Notes: generated from the letters alone by a model not told the origin. Shown: positions 37,301-47,744, numbered from the stretch's first letter. The stretch is DNA of 64,000 bases from Elysia chlorotica (GCA_003991915.1 RQTK01000030.1:274627-338626), one strand, 5' to 3'. Numbers and translations are program-made.

Positions 37301-38656
37301 ATGTATTGCCTAGAATTATATCCAATATATGTGTCTAAAAGTGTTTTTGTGCATTAAGATTAACATTAATGTAGACATAATTATGTATGAGTTAGAAACA
37401 TGTGATGTACACAACAGATCCAACAGAATCCCATAAAATAAAAATTTACATTTCACATTGCGAAATTTCAAATTTGCAACCAAAAAAAAAAAAAGGCTTA
37501 CTTTCTCAGTCCCACGGCTTACTGGTACAATGTAGTTGTTATTAACAACACTTGAAGGAGACCCTGTTCTTGGCGATGATTGCTGACTTGATCTCCTGTT
37601 CAATTTGCCATCTTCAGATGAATCCCTTGCTCTTTTATCTGGTAATCTCTCTGGACTTTCTCCTCGACGTCTAAAATGAACAGAAATATATTGCGACTTA
37701 GCATCACCTTTTATTTGTACACCTACAAAGAGAACTTTACAAAACAAAGTCTGATAATTCAAATTTCTCATAAACCAAAATAGGTCTTAAATTCTTTTTA
37801 TCTCTTTGGCTCCATTAAAATCTGACTATTAGTTTGAATTTGTTCCGATTTGATTCTCTTTAAAATTGAAAGCTTACACTACCAATGGGCACAAAAAAGT
37901 ACTATCTGTCAAGCAGAATTGAAGGCTTATTACTGCACAAGACATGCCTTTAAATGAAATAGCGTTGGAAGAAGGTTGCTATAGAAAGAAAACAACAGGA
38001 AGTTAAGATAAAAATCCCAAACAATCGAATTATGAAGTTTCCACTGTAGTACAAGTATTATGAATACCTATTGTCTCTACATCAACTTTAAGTTACAAAT
38101 ACATAATTTAACATAATTGCACTGTGTATAGCTCACAACCACATGAGAGGACTCAAAAGAGATATATCACAAAATCAAAGCAATCACATGCATACTTATT
38201 ACTTTAGTTTTCAGCCAATCTCCTGATTAGGAAAACATTTTTTCTCAATGTATTCAGTGTATAGAAGTGACAGGAAAAAAAAGACCTCATCTGTAAAGCA
38301 TATTCATATATAGCCTCACACCTTTTAGCAACCCCTACATCCAGCTTGATTAATGACTGCTTGTGCTACATTGATAACCTTTTTAAAAACCCTTCTCTTC
38401 TACAAGCGGATTGAATGAGACAATGACAATATGACAATCCAAACCTATCATACTGAAGTGAGGTAAGAGCTTACTTTTGCCCTCTACTATGGTCATATTC
38501 TCTCCCATTTTGACTATGATTTCTTGCACTACTGTTGTGATCTCTGCCATAGGGTCTTTGAGATGTCGATGCTGTGGGACTTCCAGTCTCAAATGTTGGT
38601 ATCTCATTTGAGCGCCTGTTGAAGCCTTGTCTATGTGCATTGGTCCTTTGATGCAT
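28299..38656 (-). CDS. TENT2: GLD-2 type poly(A) RNA polymerase (complete coding region, 12 exons)
   Basis: Cytoplasmic non-canonical poly(A) polymerase: adds A-tails to mRNAs (and some miRNAs), recruited by RNA-binding partners. Coding exons in transcript order: 38656-38475, 37670-37502, 36986-36872, 36601-36510, 36044-35981, 35732-35666, 34015-33939, 33229-33101, 32380-32334, 32032-31896, 29620-29514, 28438-28299; all GT-AG, phases consistent, 441 aa (human 484). Residues 1-117 are a disordered Ser/Arg/Asn-rich tail. The nucleotidyltransferase core has GSSMTGFATKTSDVDM (about 163-178) with catalytic D175 and D177, and the third aspartate D235 in VECDLNVNN. Then come RVRPLILFIKKWA and INDASKKSISSYSLSLM, the PAP-associated domain (LGELFLGFLNYYS, about 344-356) and EPFEGSNTARSV (about 396-407). 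The start is the first in-frame ATG after an acceptor-like CAAAG, so an untranslated exon probably lies upstream. No disabling change. Confidence 0.93.
29082..29244. mobile_element. pogo/Tigger-like MITE (163 bp)
   Basis: The left end CAGTGGAATCCTCTTAATAT and the reverse complement of the right end, CAGTGGAATCTTTAAGATAA, form terminal inverted repeats. The element is flanked by TA on both sides (29080-29081 and 29245-29246), as for Tc1/mariner/pogo insertions. It lies in the last intron of the poly(A) polymerase gene. The open frame inside has no meaning. Confidence 0.8.
29688..30030. repeat. Diverged tandem duplication, two copies of about 183 bp
   Basis: Both halves contain AATTATGAGTT, CAGTTTCATTACTT, AATCTAA, ACACTTTTCAAG and GTTAATCATCAATTCATT in the same order (starts about 29690 and about 29873). 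Intronic; no function evident. Confidence 0.85.
30643..30900 (+). mobile_element. SINE, full length, reference copy of the family
   Basis: The tRNA-derived head has box A-like TGGCCCAGAGGTAGAAC (30653-30669) and box B AGTTCGAATCCC (30697-30708). The body has GGTTGGGTCGGTGTCAGTAT, GGCTGAGACAGGAGTCATGG, CCCTGTCTCGTGTGAGGCAG, CAATATAGCCTATATAGTGC and GGACGTTAAAACCAACTC, ending in an (AACTC)n tail at about 30882-30898. An 8-bp target-site duplication TCTCTCTG flanks it (30635-30642 and 30901-30908). RNA polymerase III transcription and LINE-driven mobilisation are the known mode for such elements. It is nested in a pogo-like transposon. Confidence 0.9.
31198..31312. repeat. Dispersed repeat shared with 19476-19591
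   Basis: Second copy of the roughly 115-bp segment. It ends with TTTACCATTATATTTCCA followed by a T-run, and lies inside the pogo-like element. Confidence 0.85.
34265..35373. mobile_element. 1.05-kb insertion between 29-bp direct repeats
   Basis: CTAAAATACAGCCAATGCCT plus GATACATT occurs at 34265-34293 and again at 35345-35373 with no mismatch. The DNA between (34294-35344) is therefore probably an insertion with an unusually long target-site duplication, or the product of a local duplication. It contains a composite palindrome at 34301-34389, a (TAGATC)n-rich segment at about 34684-34780 and a 25-bp inverted repeat pair (35033-35057 and 35238-35262). No coding frame. It sits in the intron between exons 35732-35666 and 34015-33939 of the poly(A) polymerase gene. 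Class unknown. Confidence 0.65.
34301..34389. repeat. Composite palindrome with CGGCCG stems
   Basis: The outer arms AACCCTC (34301-34307) and GAGGGTT (34383-34389) enclose two palindromes. One is perfect with 13-bp arms (TTTACGGCCGATT at 34314-34326 and its complement to 34340). The other is nearly identical at about 34356-34382. This is the most GC-rich stretch of the gene's introns. Confidence 0.85.
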
Positions 38657-39769
38657 GATGAAACCTTTGCAGTTGAATAAAAAAAGAAGAATACAAAAAA
38701 TAAAAAAAAAACAAAAAATAAAATAAAGACAGAGTAGGAAGTTTAAAAAAAAATGACAATAATTAAAAAAAATAATTTGACTATTACCACTTAAAAGTGA
38801 ACTAGAAAACAAACAAACATAACTGGATGCAATCGATAATGATTAATGGCAATTTATTTTATAGCAAGCCATGAATTTATAAATGTACCAAGCAGCGTTT
38901 GGAATTGCCCTCACCTGAATAAATATTGCAGCAAACACTTCTCACAACCATTCACTGTTGGGAAAAAATAAGTTTCTTTCAATTTCATAGCTCAGGCAGA
39001 GCACGCTGTTACAGAGCCTGACATTCAAATTTTGATGGTCATTTTGCAGTCTGCTTACAAGTAGCTTGACCTAGCATCTAAATGTATCTATAGACTTAAA
39101 GGAATATCTAGATCCAAAGCCTCTACTCTACAACAGCTTCTACTTCTAAAAAAAAAAGCACATTCTCAATTTTACCTTTTTAAACAAATGGCATAGCTTC
39201 TCAAAAGGTGCTAAATGATAAAATCTTATAACTTAAGGAAATAGTTTGCAGGATATTTAAAATAAATCACATCGAACATCATTCAGAATTGATAAGATTG
39301 GTACACATATACTTACTAATTCTTAAAACCCATTGACAAATCTAAGTGCAGTGAACTTTGGATTTATAAAAATGTTCCCAATATATCAATAAACATATAT
39401 TCTAGAGAGAGGTCATTTTATAAGGAACACTTGTTTTGGTTTAAGGCCATATATCAAGAAATAGTTAAAGCTTTGCTTCCTTTCCTTAAAAACTTGTAGT
39501 GGCATTTTACACTAGATTTTATTTTATGATCATGCTGACTTGTCCCCTACAGGTCTCTGTAGGCTGAGATAAGTTGAGAATGAGACATGTATGCTATTCT
39601 CAGTTTGTTTCAGTACATAAACATCATACTACTGTACTACATGGCATTGGCAGTAAGTAAATTGACAGAATTATGATTATAAATCCTGGGCCCCGTCACT
39701 GTTTGTCATACAACTAGGGAACCTACCAGACTTTAAATCTATAGAAAAAGAGTTTCACCCTATTTGTTT

Positions 39770-40025
39770 GTCGTTGCTTATTGTCTAACGCCAACACTAT
39801 TACTATATTGTGGATGGGCTGCAAGACTTTCAAATGTCTTACAAGTTTACGTCCTGCCACACAGAGTCAGAGCAGGGATACCATGACTCTGTCTCCGCCG
39901 GGCACGTATTGACACTGACTCAATCAGAAGGGGACAAAGTCGCCAAAGCGGTTCTCAAACCTTGGACCTCCTGTGATAGAAGTTGATGTTCAACGCAGGA
40001 CTACTCTGTAGACCAACACCCCTGA
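39770..40025 (-). mobile_element. SINE copy, full length but diverged
   Basis: On the - strand: head GTGTTGGTCTACAGAGTAGT and AGGTCCAAGGTTTGAGAACC, then GACTGAGTCAGTGTCAATAC-like body, GGCGGAGACAGAGTCATGGT, GTGTGGCAGGACGTAAAC, CACAATATAGTAATAGTGTTGG and GTTAGACAATAAGC. Older than the 30.6-kb copy. Confidence 0.75.
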
Positions 40026-40487
40026 TTGAGTACTAAAATTAGTTCAATATTTATAGTCAAAGATTGGCTCAGTAATAAATGTCGAAACAACCTATCAACA
40101 ATACATTAATTAGGAATTTCAAACATTATACAGCCAGGACTGCCAGGCAGGTTTGAAAAAAACCCCGCTCCAATCAGACGTGGCATCTCATCACCGCCAA
40201 CTGAATCACACGTTACAACATATATATTATATAATATCAAATATAAGCTTGTAAGTAAAGATAGTATATATACATACCTTAAATAGGAGAGTGCAGAAAA
40301 GATAGAGGAAGTGCTGTGCTGAAGATATAATATACATTTAAAAACAAAGTTGATTGAAAGACTTCCCATCCTCAAAACGTTCCCATTCACATCCCCACAT
40401 ATTTACATTTCAGATGAACATTAACAATACCACCACCAAGACCCCCCTCCCACTAACCCCTAACCCTTTGTCACCACAGTACGTACA

Positions 40488-40691
40488 TTATAATGCCTTT
40501 CCTTTCAAGTTAACTTTCTTGAAATAGTCGCTAAACGCGAACTGCACAAAGCCTTTACCAGGCACCGCAACTTGATATGCCAGCTTCAGCCACTCGAAGT
40601 TCCATGTGGTCTTGCATCCTGTGTCAATTTCTTTTATTTTTACACTATCCTTTTCAGTGAGGACTTCAATCGGTGCAATCAACGAAGCCAT
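40488..40691 (-). CDS. Small unknown protein or leader ORF (67 aa)
   Basis: A - strand frame begins with MASLIAPIEVLTEKDSVKIK, has EIDTGCKTTWNFEWLKLAYQ in the middle and ends VNLKGKAL followed by a stop. Codon and residue composition look protein-like (balanced charges, one WNFEWLK aromatic cluster) in a region that is not low complexity, but I recognise no family. It lies about 1.8 kb upstream of the first coding exon of the poly(A) polymerase gene in the same orientation. A GTACGT donor-like site follows just past its stop codon. It could be an independent one-exon gene, or an upstream ORF in an alternative first exon of the polymerase gene. About 85-110 bp upstream of the ATG is a GAAA-repeat resembling IRF binding sites. 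Confidence 0.35.
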   Translation of the reverse strand: MASLIAPIEVLTEKDSVKIKEIDTGCKTTWNFEWLKLAYQVAVPGKGFVQFAFSDYFKKVNLKGKAL

Positions 40692-40774
40692 AGTCTACTT
40701 CGCAGTTCATTCTATGAACTGAACGAAAAGAGATTCACTACTTGAATAGACTGACTGACTAGACTGACCCACGC

Positions 40775-40801
40775 GAAAAACTGAAAGAAACTGAAAGTGA
40801 A
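40775..40801. promoter_or_regulatory. ISRE/IRF-like GAAA repeat
   Basis: The + strand reads GAAAAACTGAAAGAAACTGA followed by AAGTGAA, that is, repeated GAAANN units that fit the IRF-binding (ISRE) consensus GAAANNGAAA. It lies upstream of the - strand ORF starting at 40691, in a short region with more CG than its surroundings (40700-41040). Confidence 0.4.
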
Positions 40802-41119
40802 GTAAACAACTTCTGCGCATGTCCACCAGGAGTTGCAGTTGTTACATTGTAGCAGTCTCTACTCATTCAACGCAAAAGAGGGGCCGATCAGTGATGACGT
40901 GAAATTATATTATCACGTTACTGATACAAAAATTAAAATCGGCGGTTGATGCGCTGTCGCGAAAATTTCCAAAACCGCGGTGCTGCTTCCAACTGCGTAG
41001 ATTCGCGGTTCCGCGGCCATCTGGCAGCCATATTTTTAAGTATGTAATAGACTCTAAAATGGGAAGGCTCACAATATTTCCAATGGCTGTGATTATTCCC
41101 AGCTGGGCTATCAATATTT

Positions 41120-41260
41120 AAAAATATTATTCACAGCCTGTTTTTTTTACCCCTGAGGGACAGCCTGGATGTGACTTAATTTTATCCCCAGCCTGTTTTT
41201 TGTTATTTTAAGGGACATCATGGCTATGAACAGTTAGAAACATTAATCCCAGCCTGTTGT
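41120..41260. repeat. Three diverged repeats with a CAGCCTGTT core
   Basis: ACAGCCTGTTTTTTTTAC, CCAGCCTGTTTTTTGTTA and CCCAGCCTGTTGTATT occur at about 41133, 41187 and 41249, each followed or preceded by GGGACA(G/T)C...TGG sequence. A degenerate tandem unit of about 60 bp. Confidence 0.7.
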
Positions 41261-41269
41261 ATTCCTTCT

Positions 41270-42700
41270 TTTGAATACATCCTTTTCCCTTTCCTTCGTT
41301 TGCAAGTTTGTGTGTGTATAATATACACACATAATATACAAATATATGTGTGCTAAGAACAGAGCCCTGGTAAGAAATTTAATTAGGCCTACCAGTCTTT
41401 TTATCCTGAATCTTTAGTTTCTTTTAAACATAGAATAGATTGCAACGCTTGAATTGATCTCTTATCTAGATCTAGATTTAGATATCTAAATTTCAACTCT
41501 AAGTAAAATCAGAGATTGATGAAAGAAAATTTGGACAGGTTTCACTTTCAGTAAGATTGGCTTGGCAAAAATACAGACTGGCAGCCCTGCTCATCGGCTG
41601 CTGGGAATCACTCTGATTTCCAAATTACCACACCATTTTTTGTGTCTGATCAAATCAAGAGTTGTTATTGAAGAACAATCCAAACCTTCATTTCCAGGCT
41701 GGAATAATTATATCTATTTTTTAGGGTAGGCCTAGAGATACATAATATCTGGGCCTTAGAAATAGATCTAGACTCTAGATCTAGAACGAAATAAATCTAT
41801 AGATCAGCACGATTAAACTCAACCTGAAATTTAAACTCACATTTACGTTAGACTAGTTGCTTTGATATGCAAGCACTAAATTGATCCATCTTCCAAAATG
41901 TGCACGATTTGAAGAATGAAGAGTTTGAAGGCCCTGGCCGCTTTCAGTTTCTTTTTCGAGCGAACTCTCGAATAAAATGCCTTTTAAAATAATGATAAGC
42001 TTGAGATTCTCAGATTTTTAGATCAAATTTGGGTCCGTTAAATTCAATTCGGAAGTCCTACTTTTTAACAAAGTATCTCAGCCGTCTCAGGGAGTTCTGA
42101 TTAGTGATCTTTAAAAAGTGTATCTCTTGTCTAGTTAAACGTCTTTAAGATCTCAAAATGTTAGCTCATGTACTTTGATAATATAGCAATAAATTTCAGT
42201 ACATTCTCTACGTTATTCCACCCAGACATTGCACCAGTAGACCATGAGCTAGTCCTAGTACATATGTATATGTTATAATAGGCCTATTGGAAAAATAAAA
42301 CCAAAACAACAACAACAAACAAAATGCGACAAAATCACGACGGGAAAGCCAGTGGCAAAACCTTGTCCTAGGCAAAAAAGATACCCCCCCCCCCTCTCCC
42401 AACTAGAGGGAGGCAGTGGACCCGACAGAATGAAGCCAGGCATCCTGACCACTCCGAAATCCACCCTTGCAACCGGTCAGTATGTCAAGAGGAGGTATAA
42501 ATCAAAGCCCCGGGACCAAAAAGTTGAAAAAGACAACACTCAGCACCCCCTTTCCTATCTATTTATTTATTTAGTTATATTTTTTTTCCCCCCCCCCTCG
42601 ACTTGACGACGGAAACTATAGAGACATCCAAATAGCGACAGTAAGACTGCTGAGGACAATAATAGAATGGTGGTGGTATTTATGATAAGGGTAGGCATAA
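41270..42700. other. No gene recognised
   Basis: Mostly unique AT-rich DNA with TAGATC/CTAGATC motifs (41464-41485, 41764-41785). The 42352-42606 (+) frame is GC-richer and encodes a Pro/Lys/Arg-rich string of no recognised family; it may be a remnant of a mobile element. Confidence 0.4.
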
Positions 42701-42799
42701 CAATAATGGCTATAATAATGGTAATAATAATGATAATAATAATAATAATAATAACGGTAATAGTAATACATATAATAATAATAATAATAATAATAATAA
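42700..42799. repeat. (ATA)n microsatellite, interrupted
   Basis: AATAATAATA runs with GGT/GGC interruptions, ending exactly where copy A of the 881-bp duplication begins (42801). Open frames are Ile repeats. Confidence 0.93.
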
Positions 42800-42996
42800 A
42801 CAAAATGCCATAATATTATACAATTTTGTTTTTAAATTAATTTTTCAACTGACCCTTTAACCCAATTTTAAGTTGATTTTTTCCACCGAATGACAAGCAT
42901 TCAATACCGGTATTACACAGAACCAGGCATAGGGCTTTTTTTTTTAAACTTTGTCTTTCTAATGATATAAAACCCTACTGATTAATCCATACCAAG

Positions 42997-43247
42997 ATGA
43001 AATACCCAAGTGGGTGGACGGGTCACTGTACCGCAACGGGGCTGGTCTTTTCAAGTGTGGTCCAGCTATGTGGAATCTTTTTTTTATGGATATGCCGTTT
43101 TTCAACGATGGGCGATTCATGACGGAAAAATTACTACCAGGCCTCCATTTTAGACTCAGAACAATACAACAAGAGTGCCAAACACAGAAGACTTGTTGGG
43201 GATGGGCTAGGCATCAGCTTCCCGATCCATGTAAAACTCTTGAGTTG
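42997..43247 (+). pseudogene. Carotenoid oxygenase exon 2 relic, copy A
   Basis: Aligned with the intact exon 61456-61711, this segment keeps the AG acceptor (ACCAAG|ATGAAATACC) and the GTGAGT donor (after 43247). It encodes KWVDGSLYRNGAGLFKCGPA, then, in other frames, GYAVFQRWAIHDGKITY-like, QASILDSEQYNKSAKHRRLV and finally PDPCKTLE. Three 1-bp deletions relative to the intact exon (in the T-run near 43079-43086, at about 43132 and at about 43220) scramble the centre; together they restore the frame, so no stop codon appears. The invariant proline of the DGPGLF motif is lost (NGAGLF). Exons 1 and 3 are not found nearby. It is a dead duplicate, or a badly eroded paralogue. Confidence 0.85.
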
Positions 43248-43326
43248 GTGAGTCAACAATATGAATGGTACATGCAAGATTAGTGTGGGCTGTAACTGTA
43301 AGCAATACATTATTGGTGTCAGTATG

Positions 43327-43560
43327 GTCCCGCACAAAGGCGCTTGCCCAACGACTAAGGATGGTTCAAAGAGCTATGGAACAAAAGAGACATACGCTCA
43401 AATTACAGGATAATATACTTTCTCGAGAAATCAGGCAGCAAAACCCATGTGCACGATTGTTTCACAAATAGTACTGGAAATGGGCGGGCATATCGCAAGA
43501 ATGAATGACAACAGATGTACAAAAATAATCATTTACTGGCCGCCTGTGAAAGGGAAAAAT
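43327..43560 (+). mobile_element. LINE fragment (post-RT C-terminal region), copy A
   Basis: The frame LAQRLRMVQRAMEQKRHTLK, NILSREIRQQNPCARL, then after stops YWKWAGISQE and TTDVQK-SFTGRL matches the conserved tail behind the reverse transcriptase domain of many invertebrate LINEs (RAMERxMLGVSLRD...EEIRRRT...KWxWAGHIARxxDxRW...WRP). Several stops. It was inserted in what was the intron after the oxygenase exon, before the 881-bp duplication took place. Confidence 0.75.
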
Positions 43561-43681
43561 TAATATCAATACAAACAAGGCGCAGTAATAATTATTATTC
43601 AGATATGAGCATAGGATATCTTGCCTAAAAGGATGGAGCAGAGAAGCACACAACGTGAGAGTTGGAGATCTGATTCCGAGG

Positions 43682-45644
43682 ATCCCCCAGGGGAACCCAG
43701 AAGACGTTAAACCCGGAGAGAGGGAGAGAATTGTCTCCCTCCCTCTATAGAGAATAGACGCTAGATCAGTGCCACTGGAATCATCATCGAGGAAGTGTCC
43801 GTTGTGTGTGGGTACCACGACGTGATTTCCAGTTTCTTCTATTTGGATATTTATACGTATTTTCTTTTAGTTTCACAATGTATGTCGGAGCTGCAGTGGT
43901 GTTTTGGATTATCTACAGTTTTATTATCCATTAAGTTATGTCACTTCAAGTTCGTTTATTATTTGGAGAGGATTGTGTCACTTTGGGGTAAGTTGACTCT
44001 TCATTAATTATAACTTTCTTTTTGAATTTCTCTATTCCCCTCCATGTCAGACAGTTTAGATTGATAGACTGCTCATTTAATTCTATGTAAACGTCATGAT
44101 ATTACTTTATTAGCTATTCCTAATGGTGTGTAATTTACGAGATTGAGATGTTTATTGTTATGATAGTACATAAAAATGTATAGTCTAGATTTCTAGTCAA
44201 AACAGTACCATTTAATTATGATTGTTCTGTGGAACTACACCTTATGCATTATGAATTATGCAGTTGGAGATGTCTAACTAATACATGTTCTATTATTTTC
44301 TACCCTTTTCCAGTCGACTAATCACTGGGCATTATTTTGGGCATTATTTTGGGCATTATTTTTGTCATTTCTTTTGGCATTATTGTTGGGCATTAGTTTT
44401 GGCCTATTCTCTTGAGCATGTTGTTGATTTAGGTACATGTACTCTCTATCCATGTACTTTCCATTTTGATTATTACTATTTGGATTCACTATCTAAACCT
44501 TATTATCTGTTCAATTTAACCTGTGTTTTCTTCGTCTTTGATGTATTGACTTTAATTATTGATCTTTTGCTATAATAAAGGAGTAGATTTTTGTGGTAAC
44601 TTAAAAGTTTCTTTTGACTGAGTTCTATCCGTGTCAGTTGTTGTCTTTTACTCTTAGTATGTGTTGTACCGCTCTGTATAGGTAGGGAGCAGTGGGCATT
44701 GAACCTCATTGTACATACTCAAACGAGCTCAGAGTGTAAACCCTCTAGGATTGCACAGTCATTTAGGAACGCTACCATATCTAGTCTTCGACCTGCAATC
44801 AACTTAGAAGTATAGAGTAAGAGAATAGTAACCACATATCCCCGTAGTGGGGAGGGTTGTATTTCACTTAAAACCCATAGTCTTTAAATGAAAGCCTAAA
44901 ATGGGCAACGGACTTTAATAAAAGATGAATTACAAGATGATACTATGAGGTTTGTGCTTGTTGGACATCCCTCATGTCTTCCAACAAAGTGGGATAAGTT
45001 TTTGCGAACCTACTGACATTTTAATTTCGCTCAGTTAATTCTCAATTATGCAACACGTAGTTTAACAACCTTGCATGACGACTTCTTTCATTCTTTGCAA
45101 CTTGTTGGATTTATTAATTTATTAGACGATGCGCATTTTTAGATCTAGTGTGAAATAACATTATTCGACATCACCTTTTTAAAAATCATTTTAATGTCCC
45201 ATTGGGTAGGCTGCATCACAATAACAGGATTTTGGGGGGCTTAGAGTTTTGCTCAGGCATATGTGTTTTTGCAGCGGAAGCCCATATCATATTGCTTTTT
45301 GTAAAACATGTATACTATTATATTTGTGGTTATTTATTTATTTAAAAAAGAAAGTAAAAAGATAAAACAATGTGAAACAAGTATGGTTGCTGTCTGGGTG
45401 TATTCTCTTATATTAGTGTCGATCGAACCTGGGTATAGGTCGATTTTTTCAGATAGAGATAGCAGTCATTTTGGTATATAATTGAACCAGCATCCTAAAA
45501 TCGCCCTTTTCTAATTAGAATTTTTAAGTTATTCAATTTCGTAGTAAAAAGCAGAGGAAACCTTTTCGCTTTAAGGTTGATTCACGGAGTGTAATATTTA
45601 AGTGGATTCTTTTATTATACATATTTCAACTATAAAATAGCACA
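43682..45644. other. Spacer between the two 881-bp copies
   Basis: 1963 bp with no gene recognised. It includes the tandem GGGCATTATTTT array at 44325-44410 and a purine/pyrimidine-rich start (GGAGAGAGGGAGAGAATTGTCTCCCTCCCTC near 43717-43745, a potential hairpin). The open frames at 43795-44007 and 44285-44575 are hydrophobic strings from AT-rich DNA. No LTR-style TG...CA ends could be assigned to it. Confidence 0.45.
44325..44410. repeat. Tandem repeat, 12-13 bp unit GGGCATTATTTT
   Basis: About six units, the first three nearly perfect and the later ones variant (GTCATTTCTTTT, GGCATTATTGTT, GGGCATTAGTTTT). Confidence 0.88.
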
Positions 45645-45840
45645 CAAAATGCCATAATATTATACAATTTTGTTTTTAAATTAATTTTTCAACTGACCCT
45701 TTAACCCAATTTTAAGTTGATTTTTTCCACCGAATGACAAGCATTCAATACCGGTATTACACAGAACCAGGCATAGGGCTTTTTTTTTTAAACTTTGTCT
45801 TTCTAATGATATAAAACCCTACTGATTAATCCATACCAAG

Positions 45841-46091
45841 ATGAAATACCCAAGTGGGTGGACGGGTCACTGTACCGCAACGGGGCTGGTCTTTTCAAGT
45901 GTGGTCCAGCTATGTGGAATCTTTTTTTTATGGATATGCCGTTTTTCAACGATGGGCGATTCATGACGGAAAAATTACTACCAGGCCTCCATTTTAGACT
46001 CAGAACAATACAACAAGAGTGCCAAACACAGAAGACTTGTTGGGGATGGGCTAGGCATCAGCTTCCCGATCCATGTAAAACTCTTGAGTTG
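45841..46091 (+). pseudogene. Carotenoid oxygenase exon 2 relic, copy B
   Basis: Same sequence as copy A (42997-43247), with the same three 1-bp deletions and the same GTGAGT donor, so the damage predates the duplication. No neighbouring oxygenase exons were found between here and 60.9 kb. Confidence 0.85.
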
Positions 46092-46170
46092 GTGAGTCAA
46101 CAATATGAATGGTACATGCAAGATTAGTGTGGGCTGTAACTGTAAGCAATACATTATTGGTGTCAGTATG

Positions 46171-46404
46171 GTCCCGCACAAAGGCGCTTGCCCAACGACT
46201 AAGGATGGTTCAAAGAGCTATGGAACAAAAGAGACATACGCTCAAATTACAGGATAATATACTTTCTCGAGAAATCAGGCAGCAAAACCCATGTGCACGA
46301 TTGTTTCACAAATAGTACTGGAAATGGGCGGGCATATCGCAAGAATGAATGACAACAGATGTACAAAAATAATCATTTACTGGCCGCCTGTGAAAGGGAA
46401 AAAT
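46171..46404 (+). mobile_element. LINE fragment (post-RT C-terminal region), copy B
   Basis: Duplicate of 43327-43560, identical in sequence here. Confidence 0.75.
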
Positions 46405-47744
46405 TAATATCAATACAAACAAGGCGCAGTAATAATTATTGTTCAGATATGAGCATAGGATATCTTGCCTAAAAGGATGGAGCAGAGAAGCACACAACGT
46501 GAGAGTTGGAGATCTGATTCCGAGGGCTATGTCCTACATTGGATGGACAGAGTCCCGTGCAACTTCTCTACTATAAAAATACCATGAAGTAGATCTTTAT
46601 TTAAGCATTTCCGGGTACACATTTTTATTCCGATTCTTAGTTGAACGCACATGAAAATGATTGCAGGAAGTCATAACTTTAAGCTTTATATAAAAGTAAA
46701 TGTTAATTTTTAAAGGCAAAAATAAAGAGTAATTCTTTGGGGAAAGTAACCATTAAAAAACTCGGTGCTACCGCAAGTCCTACAGCAACATTTTATATTT
46801 TTTTTTTATAGAACTTTGCATCATACGTTTCCATGGGTGTAAATTTGATATAAAATACAACTTCGGACCTCAAATTAGTGTGACATTTACAATATATATC
46901 TTAAACTAATCGTCTGTGTGTAACATTTAAAATCCGTCAAGTAGCCTTTTTTTTCTATCTTAAGTGAAATATCTGCAAAAAGTACCCTGAAACTTAGAGC
47001 AAAAACGAAAGTGAAAAAATCTATGAAAGTAATAGAGACAGGTGTGGATTACGACTCCACTCACTGCCTACACGAAATAATCATGACTGATCCGCCAGGC
47101 TGATCAACTAGTTCTTGCATATTCGGCCAGAGACAGCTGACAACACTTACGTAGACTTGATGGGGATCAGCTCTCCGCTCTCACAGAATCCACGGCCATC
47201 AATGAGATACAACAGGACTCTCTAACGGCCAAGGAGAAGGTACGAGTTAGAAGAGTGGATTTCAAAACGAAGTGATTCTCGGAATAGTATTACAGTTCCA
47301 CGGTAGACCTGTTATTCGGAATAATGTCAAGCATATAGATATGTCTAAATAATTATAGCTCTTTAACCTGGCATGCATACCTCAAGTCGATTTTTTTAAT
47401 GAGTATAAGTAAATGAAAAAAAAAAAGATGTGTCTGGACAAAGTATGCATTTTTAGCCATTTCTAGTGTTTTTGAATGTTATTCGATACATTAAACATTA
47501 AGGAATGTCGTTCTTTTGATAAATCCAAGCGAGTATGATCGCACCTTGAACTGTGGCAAACTAGAGGCTAGAAGTAGAGCTAAAGTTGAATGTAGAACTA
47601 GATCTAGATCCAGCGTGATTTGTAATGAAAAATTAAAATCTGTATGTTACCTTAGATCTCATAAAGTAAAATTAATTGAACAATAACTCATAAATTGTCT
47701 AACATAGGATGTTAGAGTTAAAATGTAGGAAAGCAGCGGTAAAG

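Larger units (their letters stand above)
42801..43681. repeat. 881-bp direct duplication, copy A
   Basis: Identical, base for base as far as I could compare, to 45645-46525 except A at 43597 versus G at 46441. The constant offset is 2844 bp. It contains a carotenoid oxygenase exon relic and a LINE fragment. The left border is the ATA microsatellite; the right border is ...TCTGATTCCGAGG. Confidence 0.93.
45645..46525. repeat. 881-bp direct duplication, copy B
   Basis: Second copy of 42801-43681; see copy A. The flanks differ completely (ATAGCACA on the left, GCTATGTCC on the right). Confidence 0.93.

Noticed and set aside
43795-44575. Hydrophobic open frames between the duplicated blocks
   Set aside because: AT-rich, Tyr/Phe/Leu-dominated, partly from a 12-bp tandem repeat; no support as genes.
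42801-46525. LTR retrotransposon with 881-bp LTRs
   Set aside because: The repeats do not begin TG or end CA, have no flanking target duplication, contain a host exon relic, and the 1963-bp interior has no gag/pol.
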